A DNA stretch of 64,000 nucleotides from NCBI RefSeq assembly GCF_004115215.2, contig NC_041732.1, positions 4,668,610 to 4,732,609 of the forward strand. The letters are read 5' to 3'. Position numbers and translations under genes: made by a program. The notes beneath the pieces were generated by a model, which did not search any database, was not told the DNA's origin, and saw only the letters and a list, made by a program, of their open reading frames with translations. The DNA comes from Ornithorhynchus anatinus. Taxonomy: Eukaryota > Chordata > Mammalia > Monotremata > Ornithorhynchidae. Positions 1 to 22,085 of the stretch are shown here, piece after piece (position 1 is the first letter of the stretch; each line of letters starts with the position of its first letter).

Positions 1-61
1 GGCGCGAGGGGGGGGGGAGGAGATGGGGGATAATTCGAGGACTGGGGGGTGGTTAGGAGTA

Positions 62-4987
<4,926 letters not shown>

Positions 4988-5034
4988 GGTCCTCGGCCCG
5001 CCTCCTGCGACACCTGGAGGTGGGGTCCACATGG

Positions 5035-6080
5035 GGGGCGGGCGGGGTCTGGGGGGGGGGCCTGCACCCGGGGGGCGGGGCTTATGCAGGGGCGGGGCCT
5101 GCAGCGGGGTGGGGGGCCGAGGAGGGGGACAAGTGGGCGGGACCCGCAGGGGACGGGATGGGGAAGCAGGAGGGGGCGGGGCGAGGAGGGGGCGGGGCCT
5201 TGCCTTGTGGGAGGGGCGGGGGGAAGCCGGAGGGGGAGTGGGCGTGGCCGGCAGCATCTGGGCGGGGCTTGTAGAGGGGCGGGGTCACGTTGGGCTTGTG
5301 TTGCGGGGAGGGTGGGGAAGTGGGCGGGGCCTGCGCTCTGGGGGCGGGGCCAGTGGGGAGACGGGGTGTGGATGGGGAGTGGCCTGCAGGGGGCGGAAGA
5401 GGGGGAAAACGGGGAAGCCGGGGGGGGCGAGGGGGGGTAAATGGGCGTGGCCTGCGCGTGGTGGGCGGGGCGTGGAGGAGCGGGGCCGGCTGGAGGGAGA
5501 GTGGGCGTGGCCTGCGTTCTGGGGGCGGGGCCAGTGGAGGGACGGGGTGTGAACGGGGGAGTGGCCTGCAGGGGGCGGAAGAGGGGGAAAACGGGGAAGC
5601 CGGGGGGGGGCGAGGGGGGGTAAATGGGCGTGGCCTGCGCGTGGTGGGCGGGGCGTGGAGGAGCGGGGCCGTCTGGAGGGAGAGTGGGCGTGGCCTGCAT
5701 TCTGGGGGCGGGGCCAGTGGAGGGACGAGGTGTGAACGGGGGAGTGGCCTGCAGGGGGCGGAAGAGGGGGAAATCGGGGAAGCCGGGGGGGGGGGGCACG
5801 AGGGGGGCGAGTGGGCGTGGCCTGAGCGTGGTGGACGGGGATTTGAGGGGCGTGGCCGACTGTGGAAGTGGGCGGGGCCTGCAGTCTGGGGCGGGGCCAG
5901 TGGAGGGGCGGGGTGGGTACGGGGGAGTGGCCTGCAGGGGGCGGAAGAGGGGGAAACGGGGAAGCCGGGGGGGAGGGCCGCGAGGGGGGGCAAGTGGGCG
6001 TGATCTGCGCGCGCAGGGGGCGTGGCCTAGGTGGGGCGGGGCCTCTGGGCTGCGGCCGGCAGGGGGCGGGAGAGAGCGGG
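5035..6080. repeat. GC-box minisatellite upstream of PHLDB3
   Basis: A tandem array with a period of about 183-187 bases. The GTGGGCGTGGCCTG landmark recurs at about 5441, 5624, 5811 and 5993, and GGGGGCGGGGCCAGTGGAGGGACG recurs once per unit (first 20 bases quoted in part). A more degenerate stretch covers 5035-5315. Each unit carries several GGGCGG boxes. It begins only about 50 bases upstream of the PHLDB3 ATG, so it overlaps the likely promoter. Confidence 0.88.
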
Positions 6081-6084
6081 GGGA

Positions 6085-6405
6085 GCTCATTCAATAGTAC
6101 TTACTGAGCGCTTACTATGAGCAGAGCACTGTGCTAAGCGCTTGGAACGTACAGTTCGGCAACAGATGGAGCCAATCCCTGGCTCGCGGTCTAAACGGGG
6201 GAGACAGACGGTGGAGCCAAACAGAACCAAACAACATCATCAAGACAAATCGAATCGAGGAGACGTACGCCTTATTAACAACATGAATAGGGTTAAGAAT
6301 AATATACACAAACGAGCACAGGGCTGAGGGGAAAGGGAAGAGCAGAGGGTGGGAGGGGGAGCAGAGGGAAAGGGGGTTCAGTCTGGGAAGGCCTCCTGGA
6401 GGAGT
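6085..6405 (-). mobile_element. L2 3' region
   Basis: Starts at TCAATAGTACTTACTGAGCGC and continues through the longer L2 3' UTR (GCAGAGGGAAAGGGGGTTCAG, GGCCTCCTGGAGGAG), so it is more than a bare tail. Confidence 0.75.
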
Positions 6406-6565
6406 GACTGGGGGCAAGTCACTTCTCTGGGCCTCAGTGACCTCAGCTGGAAAATGGGGGTGAAGACTGGGAGCCTCACGAGGGACACCCTGATGACCCT
6501 GCGTCTCCCCCAGCGCTTAGAACAGGGCTCCGCACGGAGTAAGCGCTTATCAAATACCAACGTTA
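6405..6565 (+). mobile_element. Mon-1 SINE, 3' two-thirds
   Basis: Begins at GGGCAAGTCACTTCTCTGGGCC and ends ACCAACGTTATTA; the tRNA head is missing. From 6566 to 7240 I see no gene or clear repeat. Confidence 0.8.
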
Positions 6566-7239
6566 TTAAAAACCGGGCTGCGGGGGAGGTCCCGCGGGGC
6601 GGGGTCCCCCGCCGTCGTCCCCTTCCCCGCATAAACCCCCATTTCCTCTTGTCCCGCTCCCTTCGGCGTCGCCCTTAGAATCTGTCCCTCCTCCCACCCT
6701 CATCCCCTGCGTCCCCCTCCTTCCTTTATCTTCGTCCCTCGGCTCTCCTCCCGCAGCACTGGAGCATGGGCCTCCTCCTGGCGCTCAATAAATAGCCATT
6801 CATTCCCAGCCCCTTTGCCCCGCGGGCCGGGCCAGTCCTTGTCCCCCTGGGGTCTTCCTCCCCCTTACCCCGCCGCGGGTCCGGGCTCTGCGGCCTCTGC
6901 GGGACGACGACGAAGAGGAGGAGGCGGGGAATAACAGGTCTGACAGCTCCCCCGGGGGGGTGGGCGGAAACCACCCCGTCCCCCCTCCTGCCACAACCCC
7001 CCGCTCACCTCCAAGCACCCAGGAGCTCCGTCCCCTCCTCCTGTCCCTGGTCAGGTCCCCGGACAGGTCCCGGTCCGGTCCCCCCAGCGGGGGTGGAGCC
7101 GGTCCCAGGACGGGGGAGGGGGAAGAGGGGTGACCGCTCCCCTCTAATGAGGCCTTAGGTGCCAAACCGGTTTGGGAAGCCATGGGGGGGGGGGGGGAAG
7201 GGGACAGACCCTGGGTGACGCCCGACCCCGCCCCTTGGG

Positions 7240-8045
7240 GGAGGGTGGCATTTCTTAAGCGCTTACTAGGCGCCCAGCTGGTATCTGTTAAGCGCTCACT
7301 ATGTGCGGAGCCCTGGGGTAGATCCGGAGCCCTCAGGTTGTCCCCCCTGAAGCTCACGGTTAATCCCCATGGGGTCACTGAGGCCCAGAGAAGTGACTTA
7401 ATAATAATAACGTCGGTATTTGTTAAGCGCTGACTATGTGCCGAGCGCTGTTCTAAGCGCTGGGGTAGACCCAGGGGAATCAGGATGTCCCACGTGGGGC
7501 TCACAGTCTTAATCCCCATTTTACAGATGAGGGAGCTGAGGCCCAGAGAAGTGAAGTGACTTAATAATAATAATGTTGGTATTTGTTAAGCGCTTACTAT
7601 GTGCCGGGCACTGTTCTAAGCGCTGGGGTAGACCCAGGGGAATCAGGATGTCCCACGTGGGGCTCACAGTCTTAATCCCCATTTGACAGATGAGGGAACT
7701 GAGGCCCAGAGAAGTGAAGTGACTGGCCCCCAGTCACCCAGCTGACGAGTGGCAGAGCTGGGATTCGAACTCATGACCCCTGACTCCAAAGCCCGGGCTC
7801 TTTCCACTGAGCCACGCTGCTTCTCAGGCACACAGAGGGCAAGTGGCGGAGCTGGGATTCGAACCCATGACCTCTGACTCCCAAGCCCGGGCGCGAGCCA
7901 CGCCGCTTCTAAGCGCTGGGGTAGGCACGGGGTCATCAGGTTGTCCCACGCGGGGCTCACGGTCTTCATCCCCATTTTAGAGGTGGGGGAACTGAGGACC
8001 AGAGAAGTGAAGTGGTTTGCCCAAGGGCACACAGCTGGCAAGGGG
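7240..8045 (-). mobile_element. Run of Mon-1 SINEs
   Basis: Consecutive minus-strand copies: partial 7275-7398, partial 7399-7562, full-length 7563-7823, a head remnant to about 7905, and partial 7906-8045. The copies at 7399 and 7563 share a long nearly identical stretch, which points to recent insertion or local duplication. Confidence 0.8.
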
Positions 8046-8224
8046 AAGAGGGAGGGGAAAGGACAACCCCCTACACCCCCCCAATGTCCAGCTCATAAGG
8101 GGGGAGGGGGACTGCCCAGGAGGGGGCAGAGGGGTCAAAGGTCAGAGCCAGGCCCTTCCTCTTTGGGAAAAACAGGAAGATTAGAGAAAAAGTTTCCAAT
8201 TGACCACCCACACCCTGCTGGGGA

Positions 8225-8398
8225 GGGGTAGCCGAGGGGGGTGAGGTCTTAGGGGGCAGGGGGAGCCGAGGCAAGGGGGTTCTTAGGGGGCAGGGGGAGC
8301 CGAGGAGGGTGGGGGTCTTAGGGGGCAGGGGGAGCCGAGGGGGGTGGGGATCTTAGGGGGCAGGGTAGTCGAGGGGGGTGGGGTCTTAGGGGGCAGGG
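8225..8398 (+). repeat. 35-bp minisatellite
   Basis: Five units starting TCTTAGGGGGCAGGG at 8247, 8281, 8316, 8351 and 8383, each followed by GGAGCCGAGG. It lies between PHLDB3 and ETHE1. Confidence 0.88.
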
Positions 8399-8454
8399 GC
8401 TTCCACCTCCTGCCACTCTCTCACCCAACCCTGCCCCCTTGCCCCGGGGCCCCT

Positions 8455-8950
8455 CCGGTTCATGCGTCCTATCGGATTTATTGAGCGCTCACTGTGTGCG
8501 GAGCACTGTACACTAAGCGCTTGGGAGAGTACAGTGTCACGAGAGACGCATTCCCTGACCACAGTGAGCTTACAGTCTTGAGGGGGGGAGACAGACATCG
8601 ATGTCAATAAATTATAATAATAATGATGTTGGTATTTAAGCGCTTACTATGTGCCGAGCACTGTTCTCAGCGCTGGGGGAGATACAGGGTGATCAGATTG
8701 TCCCACGTGGCACTCACAGTTTTAACCCCATTTTACAAATGAGGTCACTGAGGCACAGAGAAATGAAGTGACTTTCCCCAGGTCACACAGCTGACTGGGG
8801 GACGGAGCCGGGATTAGAACTCATGACCTCTGACTCCCAAGCCTGGGCTCTTTCCACTGAGCCACAGTAAACAGACACATTCCCTGCTCACAACAAACTT
8901 ACAGTCTAGCGAGGGGGAGACAGACGTCAATATAAATAAAATACAGATAT
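8455..8950 (-). mobile_element. L2 3' end split by a Mon-1 SINE
   Basis: The L2 parts are 8455-8610 and about 8871-8950; a full-length minus-strand Mon-1 at 8612-8870 sits between them. Confidence 0.75.
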
Positions 8951-9205
8951 AATAATGGTATCGGTTAAGCGCTTACTATGTGCCAAGCACTGTTCTAAGC
9001 ACTGGGGGGATACAGGTAATCAGGTTGTCCCACATGGGGCTCACAGACTTAATCTCCATTTTATAGAGGAGGGAACTGAGGCATAGAGAAGTTAAGTGAC
9101 TTGCCTAAGGTGACACAGCTGACTAGCGGCGGAGCTAGGATTAGAACCCATGACTTCTGACTCCCAAGCCCGTAGCTCTCGCCATTGAGCCACACTGCTT
9201 CTCTC
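8950..9205 (-). mobile_element. Mon-1 SINE, full length
   Basis: From GGTATCGGTTAAGCGCTTACT to CCATTGAGCCACACTGCTTC, complete from tail to head. 9206-9344 is unique. Confidence 0.85.
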
Positions 9206-9344
9206 AAGATATGGACATCAATGCTGCGGAGCTGGAAGGGGGAAAAAACTTCCAAGGGAGGAAGAGGGAGCCCTGATCAATCCTTTGGCCAGCGGCCAGC
9301 GGGTGGACAAAGCCCCAGGATGACAGAATCTCCCCCGCTTCAAA

Positions 9345-9895
9345 GGGAAGGCCCATCTCGTCCAGGAGGCCTTCCCTGACTGAGCCCCTCATTCCACTTC
9401 TCCCACTCCCTTCTGCGTCACCCTGACTCGCTCCCTTTATTCATCCCCCCCCTCCCAGCCCCACACCACTTATGTCCATTTCTGTCATTTATTCATTAAT
9501 ATTGTCTTTCTCCTCCTCTAGACTGTGATAATAATAATGTCGGTATTTGTTAAGCGCTTACTAGGTGCAGAGCACTGTTCTAAGCGCTGGGGGAGATACG
9601 GAGTAATCAGGTTGTCCCACGTGAGGCTCACAGTCTTCATCCCCATTTTACAGATGAGGTCACTGAGGCCCAGAGGAGTTAAGTGACTTGCCCAGTCACA
9701 AGACTGACAAGTGGCAGAGCCGGGATTCAAACCCATGACCTCTGACTCCCAAGCCCGGGCTCTTTCCACTGAGCCATGAAGCTCATTGTGGGCAGGGAGT
9801 ATTTCTATTTATTGTTATATTGTACTCTTCCAAGCGCTTAGTACAGTGCTCTGCACATCATGGTAAGCACTCAATAAACACGATTGAATGAATGA
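9345..9895 (+). mobile_element. L2 3' end with inserted Mon-1
   Basis: L2 3' UTR at 9345-9529 (GGAGGCCTTCCCTGACTGAG) stops at CTAGACTGT and resumes at about 9777 (GCTCATTGTGGGCAGGGA) to AATGAATGAA at 9895. A minus-strand Mon-1 fills 9530-9776. Confidence 0.85.
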
Positions 9896-10153
9896 AGAAG
9901 AATAATGTTGGTATTAAGCACTTACTATGTGCCAAGCACTCTTCTAAGCGCTGGGGGAGATACAGAGTCATCAGGTTGTCCCACAGGGGGCTCACAGTCT
10001 TCATCCCCATTTTCCAGATGCGGGAACTGAGGCACAGAGAAGTGAAGCGACTCACCCAAGGTCACACAGCTGACAGGCGGCGGAGCTGGGATTCGAACCC
10101 ATGACCGCTGACTCCCAAGCGCGGGCTCTTTCCACTAAGCCACGCTGCTTCTA
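9896..10153 (-). mobile_element. Mon-1 SINE, full length
   Basis: Directly abuts the end of the preceding L2, from AATAATGTTGGTATTAAGC to AAGCCACGCTGCTTC. Confidence 0.85.
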
Positions 10154-10204
10154 GATTCTTACCTGCAGCTCCCTATCCTCCCCATGGAGAGCAGCCCTGT
10201 TCTA

Positions 10205-10795
10205 GATCAATTAATTGGATTTGAGCCCTTACTGTGTGCAGAACACTGTACCAAGCGCTTGGGAGAGTACACTATCGCAATTTAACAGACACACCCCCTG
10301 CCCACAAAGAACTTAACAGTCAGTTTAATGTCTGTTATTGATGTCTGTCTGTCTCCTCCTCTAGACTGTGATAATAACAATAATAACGTTGGTATTTGTT
10401 AAGAGCTTACTAGGTGCAGAGCACTGTTCTAAGCGTTGGGGTAGACGCGGAGTAATCAGGTTGTCCCCCTCTAGACTGTAAGATCGTTGTGGGCAGGGAA
10501 TGTGTCCTTTTAGTGTTGCACTGTACTCTCCCAAGCGCTTAGTATAGTGCTCTGCACGCGGTAAGGGCTCAATAAATATGATTGACTGACTACTCTGAAT
10601 GTATTAAGTGCTCAATAAATACCAGTGGTTGAGTGATATGTACATAAGTCCTGAAGGGGCTGGGAGGGAGTGATGTTGGTATTTGTTAAGCACTTACTAT
10701 GTGCAGAACACTGTTCTAAGCACTGGGGTAGATACAGGGTGATCAGGTTGTCCTACGTGAGGCTCATAGTCTTAATCCCCATTTTACAGATGAAT
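10205..10795. mobile_element. L2 tails and truncated Mon-1 pieces
   Basis: An L2 3' end on the minus strand (10205-10320), an L2 tail on the plus strand (10340-10590) broken by about 100 bases of Mon-1 tail (10370-10465), and a truncated minus-strand Mon-1 at 10672-10795. Confidence 0.7.
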
Positions 10796-11192
10796 GAGTG
10801 AAGTGAGGAAGGCAGGGCAACGCAGAAGGGAATGGAAGAAAAAGATAAGGTTTTAGTTAGGAAAGACCTCTTGGAGGAGATGGGCCTTCAATATGGCTTT
10901 GAAGGGAGGGGGAGAGTCACTGTCTGTCGGAAATGAAGAGGGAGGACGTTCCAGGCCAGAGGCAGGATGTGGGCGAGAGGCTGGCGGAGAGATAGACGAG
11001 ATGGAGGCACGGTGAGTAGGTTGGCATTAGAGGAGCAAAGTGTGCCGGCTGGATGGCAGCAGGAGAGCAGCGAGGTGAGGTAGGAGGGTCAAGGTGATTA
11101 AAGCTGATGCTAAGGAGTTTCTGTTTGACACGGAGATGGATGGGCAGCCCCTGGAGGTCCTTGAGCACTCCAGGAAACCAAGACACCGCCAC
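10796..11192 (-). mobile_element. L2 LINE body fragment (end of ORF2 and 3' UTR)
   Basis: The minus strand keeps a readable remnant of the L2 reverse-transcriptase C-terminus (LQGLPIHLRVKQKLLSISF), then the start of the 3' UTR. It ends close to the ETHE1 polyadenylation signal. Confidence 0.8.
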
Positions 11193-11313
11193 TGCCTAGC
11201 TCCCCTTCAGCAGGACCCAGGCATCCTGCCTCCCAGGCCTTAGGCTCATTTTCCCCAGAACTTTCAGCGGGAAAGACAGAAAGCGGGACGGGGATGTCGA
11301 ATATCAAATCGGC

Positions 11314-11319
11314 TTTATT
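11314..11319 (-). terminator. ETHE1: ETHE1 polyadenylation signal
   Basis: AATAAA on the minus strand, about 110 bases past the ETHE1 stop codon and beside the end of an L2 fragment. It is the only canonical hexamer in this 3' flank. Confidence 0.8.
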
Positions 11320-11428
11320 AAGTGACCCAACTCCGTCCCCCTTCATGTGCAACAGAGATAAAACCTGAGTTCGGGTGGGTGCGTGGAGGAGGAAGATTGG
11401 GGGCGGGAACCCCTCATTGGGAGACAGC

Positions 11429-16987
<5,559 letters not shown>

Positions 16988-17160
16988 GGTTTACCCCCGA
17001 CCTCCCGCTGGCCGGCTCTGAGCCGCCGGGCCCCGCTACCGGGAAGCCAAGGGGGAGGGGGCGGGTCGGGGGGCGGGCCGGGGGAGGGGGGCGGTCACCC
17101 CGGCCACGCCCACCCCGGGGAGGGGGTGGGCTCGTCCTTAAAGGGCCCGTGCACCCGGCC
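16988..17160 (-). promoter_or_regulatory. ETHE1: ETHE1 proximal promoter (CpG-rich, TATA-less)
   Basis: The 170 bases upstream of the ETHE1 ATG are GC-rich, contain several GGGCGG-type boxes (read on either strand around 17055-17100) and no TATA box. This is a placement by context; the transcription start is not visible. Confidence 0.5.
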
Positions 17161-17214
17161 TCCCACCCCTCGGGACACGGACACAATCTCACCAGCCTCA
17201 TGGCCATCACAATG

Positions 17215-17965
17215 GGAATTGTTAAGCGCTTACTATGTGCCACGCACTGTCTTAAGCGCTGGGCTGGATGCAAGCAATCATGAGAAGCAGCTTGGCCCAG
17301 TGGAAAGAGCCCGGGCTTTGGAGTCAGAGGTCATGAGGTCGAAGCCCAGCTCTTGCCACTCGTCAGCTGTGGGACTGTGGGCAAGTCGCTTCACTCCTCT
17401 GGGCCTCAGTGACCTCATCTGGAAAATGGGGATGAAGACTGGGAGCCCCACGTGGGACAACCTGATTCCCCTGTGTCTCCCCCAGCGCTTAGAAAGGTGC
17501 TCTGCACATAGGAAGCGCTTAACAAATACCAGCATCATTAATGATCATAATAAGGGCAATTGTTAAGCGCTTACTATGTGCCGGGTACTGTCATTCAATT
17601 GTATTTATTGAGCGCTCACCGTGCGCAGAGCACTGCGCTAAGCGCTTGGCAAGTAGAATTCGGCAGAAGATTAGAGACCATCCCTACCCGACAAGGGGCT
17701 CACAGTCTAGAGAAAGAGCCGGGGCTTGGGAGTCAGAGGTCATGGGTTCGAATCCCGACTCCACCACCTGTCAGCTGTGTGGCTGTGGGCGAGTCACTTC
17801 ACTTCTCTGGGCCTCAGTGACCTCACCTGAAAAATGGGGATGAAGACTGGGAGCCCCAGGTGGAGCAACCTGATCACCTTGTATCTCCCCCAGCGCTTAG
17901 AACAGTGCTTGGCACATAGTAAGCGCTCAGCAAATACCAACATTATTGGTATTATTAGAAGGGGG
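17215..17965. mobile_element. Mon-1/L2 cluster upstream of ETHE1
   Basis: Mon-1 end (minus) 17215-17275; Mon-1 (plus) 17281-17540; Mon-1 end (minus) to 17593; L2 tail (minus) 17595-17712; Mon-1 (plus) 17713-17962. Confidence 0.8.
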
Positions 17966-17994
17966 GAGACAGGCAACAGAACAAGTAGACAGGG

Positions 17995-18312
17995 ATGTCC
18001 TAAATGCTGGGGTGGATACAAGCAACTTGAGTGAAGAATAATAATAATGGTACGTTTTAAGGGCTTACTATGTGCCAGGCCCTGTCCTAAGCGCTGGGGT
18101 GGATAGAAGCAATTCGAGTTATAATGCAATTTATTAATAATAATGATATCTGTTAAGCGCTTACTATGTGCCAGGCACTGTCCTAAGCGCTGGGGTGGAT
18201 ACAAGCAACTCGAGTGAATAATTATTCATCATAATTATGGTATTTGTTAAATGCTTACTAAGTACCAGGCACTGTCCTAGGTGCTGCGGTGGATACAAGT
18301 AATTCGAGTTAA
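17995..18312 (-). repeat. Tandem array of identically truncated SINE ends
   Basis: Three to four units of about 95-100 bases. Each has a Mon-1 3' end (GCTTACTATGTGCCAGGC) cut at the same point, GGTGGATACAAGCAA(C/T)TCGAGT, then an AT-rich spacer (GAATAATAATAAT). Confidence 0.75.
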
Positions 18313-18332
18313 TAATAGAAAATAATAATAAT

Positions 18333-18713
18333 CATTCATTCAATCGTATTTATTGAGCACTTGCTGGGTGCAGGGCACTGTACTAAGAGCTTGGAATGTA
18401 CAATTCGGCAACAGATAAAGACAATCCCTGCCCACTAATGGGCTCACAGTCTAAACAGGGGAGACAGACAGCAAAACAAAAAATAATAATATTTGTTAAG
18501 CGCTTACTATGTGCCAAGCACTGTCCTAAACACTGGTGGATACAGTCCCTGACCCACTTGGGGCTCACAGTCTCAATCCCCATTTTATAGATGAGGGAAC
18601 TGAAGCCCAGAGAAGTGAAGTGACTTGTCACAGAGCAGACAAGTGGCAGAGGCAGGATTAGAACCCACGACCTTCTGACTCCCAGGCCCGGGTTCTAACC
18701 ACTAGACCGTATC
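18333..18713 (-). mobile_element. L2 tail and Mon-1 SINE
   Basis: L2 3' end 18333-18482 followed directly by a Mon-1 at 18485-18713 with an intact tRNA-derived head. Confidence 0.8.
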
Positions 18714-18811
18714 ACCTCATCCTCAGGCACCGCACAGTGTGGGCAGAGCACTCAACTAGGTCCTGGGGGAACCTAAAGAAGGAGTCAAAGAGATCTCTGG
18801 CAGGAAAAGAA

Positions 18812-19260
18812 GCAGTGTGGTCTAGTGGAGAGAGCCCAGGCCTGGGAGTCAGAAGGACCTGGGTTCTAATCCAGGCTCCACCGCTTGTTTGATGTGTGAC
18901 CTTGGGCAAGTCACTTCATGTCTCTGGGCCTCAATCGCCTCATCTGTAAAATGGGGATTGATTCTGTCCCACCTGATTAACTTGTACCTACCCCTGCCTG
19001 GCACACAGTAAGCACTTAACAGGTACCATTAAAAAAGAAAAAAGAGAAAAAAAGGCCTGGAGGCAAATAGCCTTATCCTCACCTTACCTAGACTGTGAGT
19101 CTCATGTGGGACAATCTGATTACCCTGTATCTATTCCAGCGCTTAGAACGGTGCTCTGCACATAGTAAGAACTTAACAAATACCAACATTACTCCCATAA
19201 GAAGAAGAAGAAGAACTGTGTGATTTGTTAGCCGCCTACTATGTGCCAAGCACTGGGGTA
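18812..19260. mobile_element. Mon-1 SINE and fragments
   Basis: Mon-1 (plus) 18812-19030 with an A-rich 3' tract, a plus-strand 3' half at 19085-19195 and a short minus-strand end near 19215-19260. 19261-19500 is unique. Confidence 0.75.
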
Positions 19261-19499
19261 GCATAGGGTCTCCCCAGTAAATCAGGGCCCGGTTTATTTA
19301 CCTAGGGTGTTCCAGGGGAATCCGAGCCTTCTGGGGATTTAGGTCAGTTCTCTTTCCCTGGGATACACCGGAGCGGGAGGAGTTAACGGGTCCCTGTCCT
19401 CCCCATGAGTCACTGTCCTGTGAGGTCTTTATGGGAATTTTATGGTCGTTTTGAGAGCCCAGCCCCAGGGGAAATGCACAGTCATCAAGGAGGGATGAA

Positions 19500-20775
19500 G
19501 GCCAGAAAAAGGCACTCGCCCTCCACCACACCCACCTTCCCTCTGGCCTTCAACCTGCCCCTCCTTCAGCCGGAACTAGTTTCCCTCCTGGAACTCAGGT
19601 GCTCCTGTCCCCCTCCCTCCCTCCCTCCCTCCCTCCACTTCCCCCTCCATTCCCAACTCCCCCAGTGGAACCTCAATTTTGTCTATTTTGTCCCCCCCTC
19701 AACCACATCCTGCCTCTGGCCTGGGACGCCCTCCCTCCTCCTATCAGAAGAAAATGACTGTCCCCCTCCCCACCGCAGTTCAAAGCTTGAGTGATGGCCC
19801 ATCTCCTCCAAGAAGCCTTCCCTGACTAAGTCCTCCCTTCCACTTCTCCCACTCCCTTCTGCGTCGCCCTGACTTGCTCTCTTTATTCATCCCCCCTCCT
19901 AGCCCCACAGCACTCATGTCCACATCTGTCATTTATTCATTTATCCGCCAAACTAACTCTCTTCCCCTCCTCAAAGCCCTCCTGAGAGCTCTCCTCCTCC
20001 AGGAGGCCTTCCCAGACTGAGCCCTCCCTTTCCCTCTTCTCTTCCTCCCCTCCCCAATCCCCTTCCTCCCTCCCTCTGCTCTACCCCCTTCCCCTCCCCA
20101 CAGCACTTGTATAGATTTGTACATATTTATTGTTCTATTTTATTAACTCTGTGCATTTATCTACAGTTCTATTCATCTATTTTGGTGGTAGCAATGCCTG
20201 TCTACTCGTTTTGTTGACTCTATCTCCCCCTTCTAGACTGTGAGCCGGCTAAGTCCCCTTTCCCCCTGCTCCTCCCCCCTCCCTTCCCCTCTCCTCAGCA
20301 CTGTGCTTATTTGTATAGATTTTAAAAATCCTATTTATTTTGTTAATGAGGTGTCCATCCCCTTGATTCTATTTATCCTAAGTTGTCTTGTTTTTGTCCT
20401 TCTGTCTCCCCCGATTAGATTGTGAGCCCGTCAATGGGCAGGGATTGTCTCTATCTGTTGCCTATTTGCCCATTCTAAGCGCTTAGTACAGTGCTTTGCA
20501 CACAGTAAGGGCTCAATAAATACTATCGAATGAATGATTGTCTCTATCTGTTGCCGAATTGTACTCTCCAAGCACTTAGTGCAGTGCTTTGCACACAGTA
20601 AGCGCTCCATAAACCTGATTGAATAAATAGTAATATCTGTCTTCCCCCTCTTCACTATAAGCTCATTGCACGCAGGGAATGTGTCTGTTTATTGTTATAT
20701 TGTCCTCTCCTAAGCGCTCAGAACAGTGTTCTGCACAGAGTAAGTGCTTAGTAAATACGTCTGAATGAATGAATA
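19500..20775 (+). mobile_element. Series of L2 3' ends
   Basis: At least four plus-strand L2 3' UTRs or tails of different subtypes. Their ends are near 19940, 20220, 20540 (AATACTATCGAATGAATG), 20620 and 20770. A (CCCT)n run lies at 19612-19640. Confidence 0.75.
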
Positions 20776-21028
20776 ATAATGTTGGCATTTGTTAAGCGCT
20801 ATGTGCCAAACACTGTTCTAAGCGCTGGGAGAGATACAAGGAATTCAGGTTGCCACATCTAGGGCTCACAGTCTTCATCCCCATTTTACAGATGAGGGGA
20901 CTAAGGCACAGAGAAGTGAAGTGACTTGCCCACAGTCACACAGCTGACAGGTGGCAGAGCCTGGATTCGAACCCATGACCTCTGACTCCCCAACCCGGAC
21001 TCTTGCCACTGAGCCACGCTGAATCTGC
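20776..21028 (-). mobile_element. Mon-1 SINE, full length
   Basis: From AATGTTGGCATTTGTTAAGC to GAGCCACGCTGAATC. The next 600 bases (21029-21640) are unique, relatively AT-rich and show no exon I can recognise. Confidence 0.85.
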
Positions 21029-21635
21029 TCCCACCTCTGATTGCCCCGGCTCCCCTGACAACCAGGGCCAGGAGGAGCCATCTGGGTGCCCCCAGACTCA
21101 GCCCAATGGGTCTTTGCACCCTGGCTAGGCTGGGGTGGCCAGGCCTTCTCTGCATTTGGCCAGGAAATAAAATCCTATGCAAAATGAGAAACAAACAGTT
21201 GCAAAAAGCTGCCTTTTATGGGGTAGCAAATAAGAGTCCTGGGGTGAATCAAACGGGAGTCCAGCTTGTTCGTCCATGATTCTGTGGGTGCAGGGATCTC
21301 AGCCCCGGTCCCCAGCTCTTTCTTTTTGCGGCTCTTGCTCCGGACCCAAGACTCCCTTGGTTTCTCCCACCCTCCTGAACCCTGGCTCAACCCACATCCT
21401 CAAGCTGGAGTTCTGCACCATTTAGCATTTCCCCACAAACCTGGATTTGCATTCTACCACAGCAAATATTCACCGTGGGGGGGGGAGCCAGCTGGGGGGT
21501 GGGCAGATGCAAGGGAGGAAATGGCAACAGAGGTTCAAACCTCAACTTGGGCAGAAGGAAGTAACTCCAGGTAGTGCTACATGCTTCCTTCGCTCGCTTT
21601 CTCTCTTCCTATCCCTCCACTTCTGGCAGCGGTCG

Positions 21636-22085
21636 ATCAGTGGTATCTACTGAGTGCTTACTGTGTGCAGTTCACTGCGCTAAACGCTTGGGAGAGTACG
21701 CTATAAGAGTTTGTAGGCAACAGCGGCCTGGCTCAGTGGAAAGAGCCTGGGCTTCGGAGTCCGAGGCCATGGGTTCGACTCCCGGCTCTGCCACTTGTCA
21801 GCTGCGTGACTGTGGGCGAGTCACTTCACTTCTCTGTGCCTCAGTGACCTCATCTGTAAAATGGGGATTAACTGTGAGCCTCACGTGGGACAACCTGATG
21901 ACCCTCTATCTCCCCCAGCGCTTAGAACAGTGATTAGACTGTAAGCCCGTCAAACGGCAGGGACTGTCTCTATCTATTGCCGACTTGTTCATTCCAAGCG
22001 CTTAGTACAGTGCTCTGCACATAGTTAGCGCTCAATAAAAAATACTATTGCTCTGTGCATAGTAAGCGCTTAACAAATACCAGCA
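21636..22085. mobile_element. L2 tails flanking a Mon-1 SINE
   Basis: L2 (minus) 21636-21722, Mon-1 (plus) 21723-21932, L2 tail (plus) 21933-22046, Mon-1 end to 22085. Bases 22086-22358 are unique without a visible gene. Confidence 0.75.

Noticed and set aside
7275-7823. Short conserved peptides recurring throughout the window
   Set aside because: The repeated peptides (for example containing [15 protein letters not shown]) are translations of Mon-1 and L2 sequence, not a protein family.
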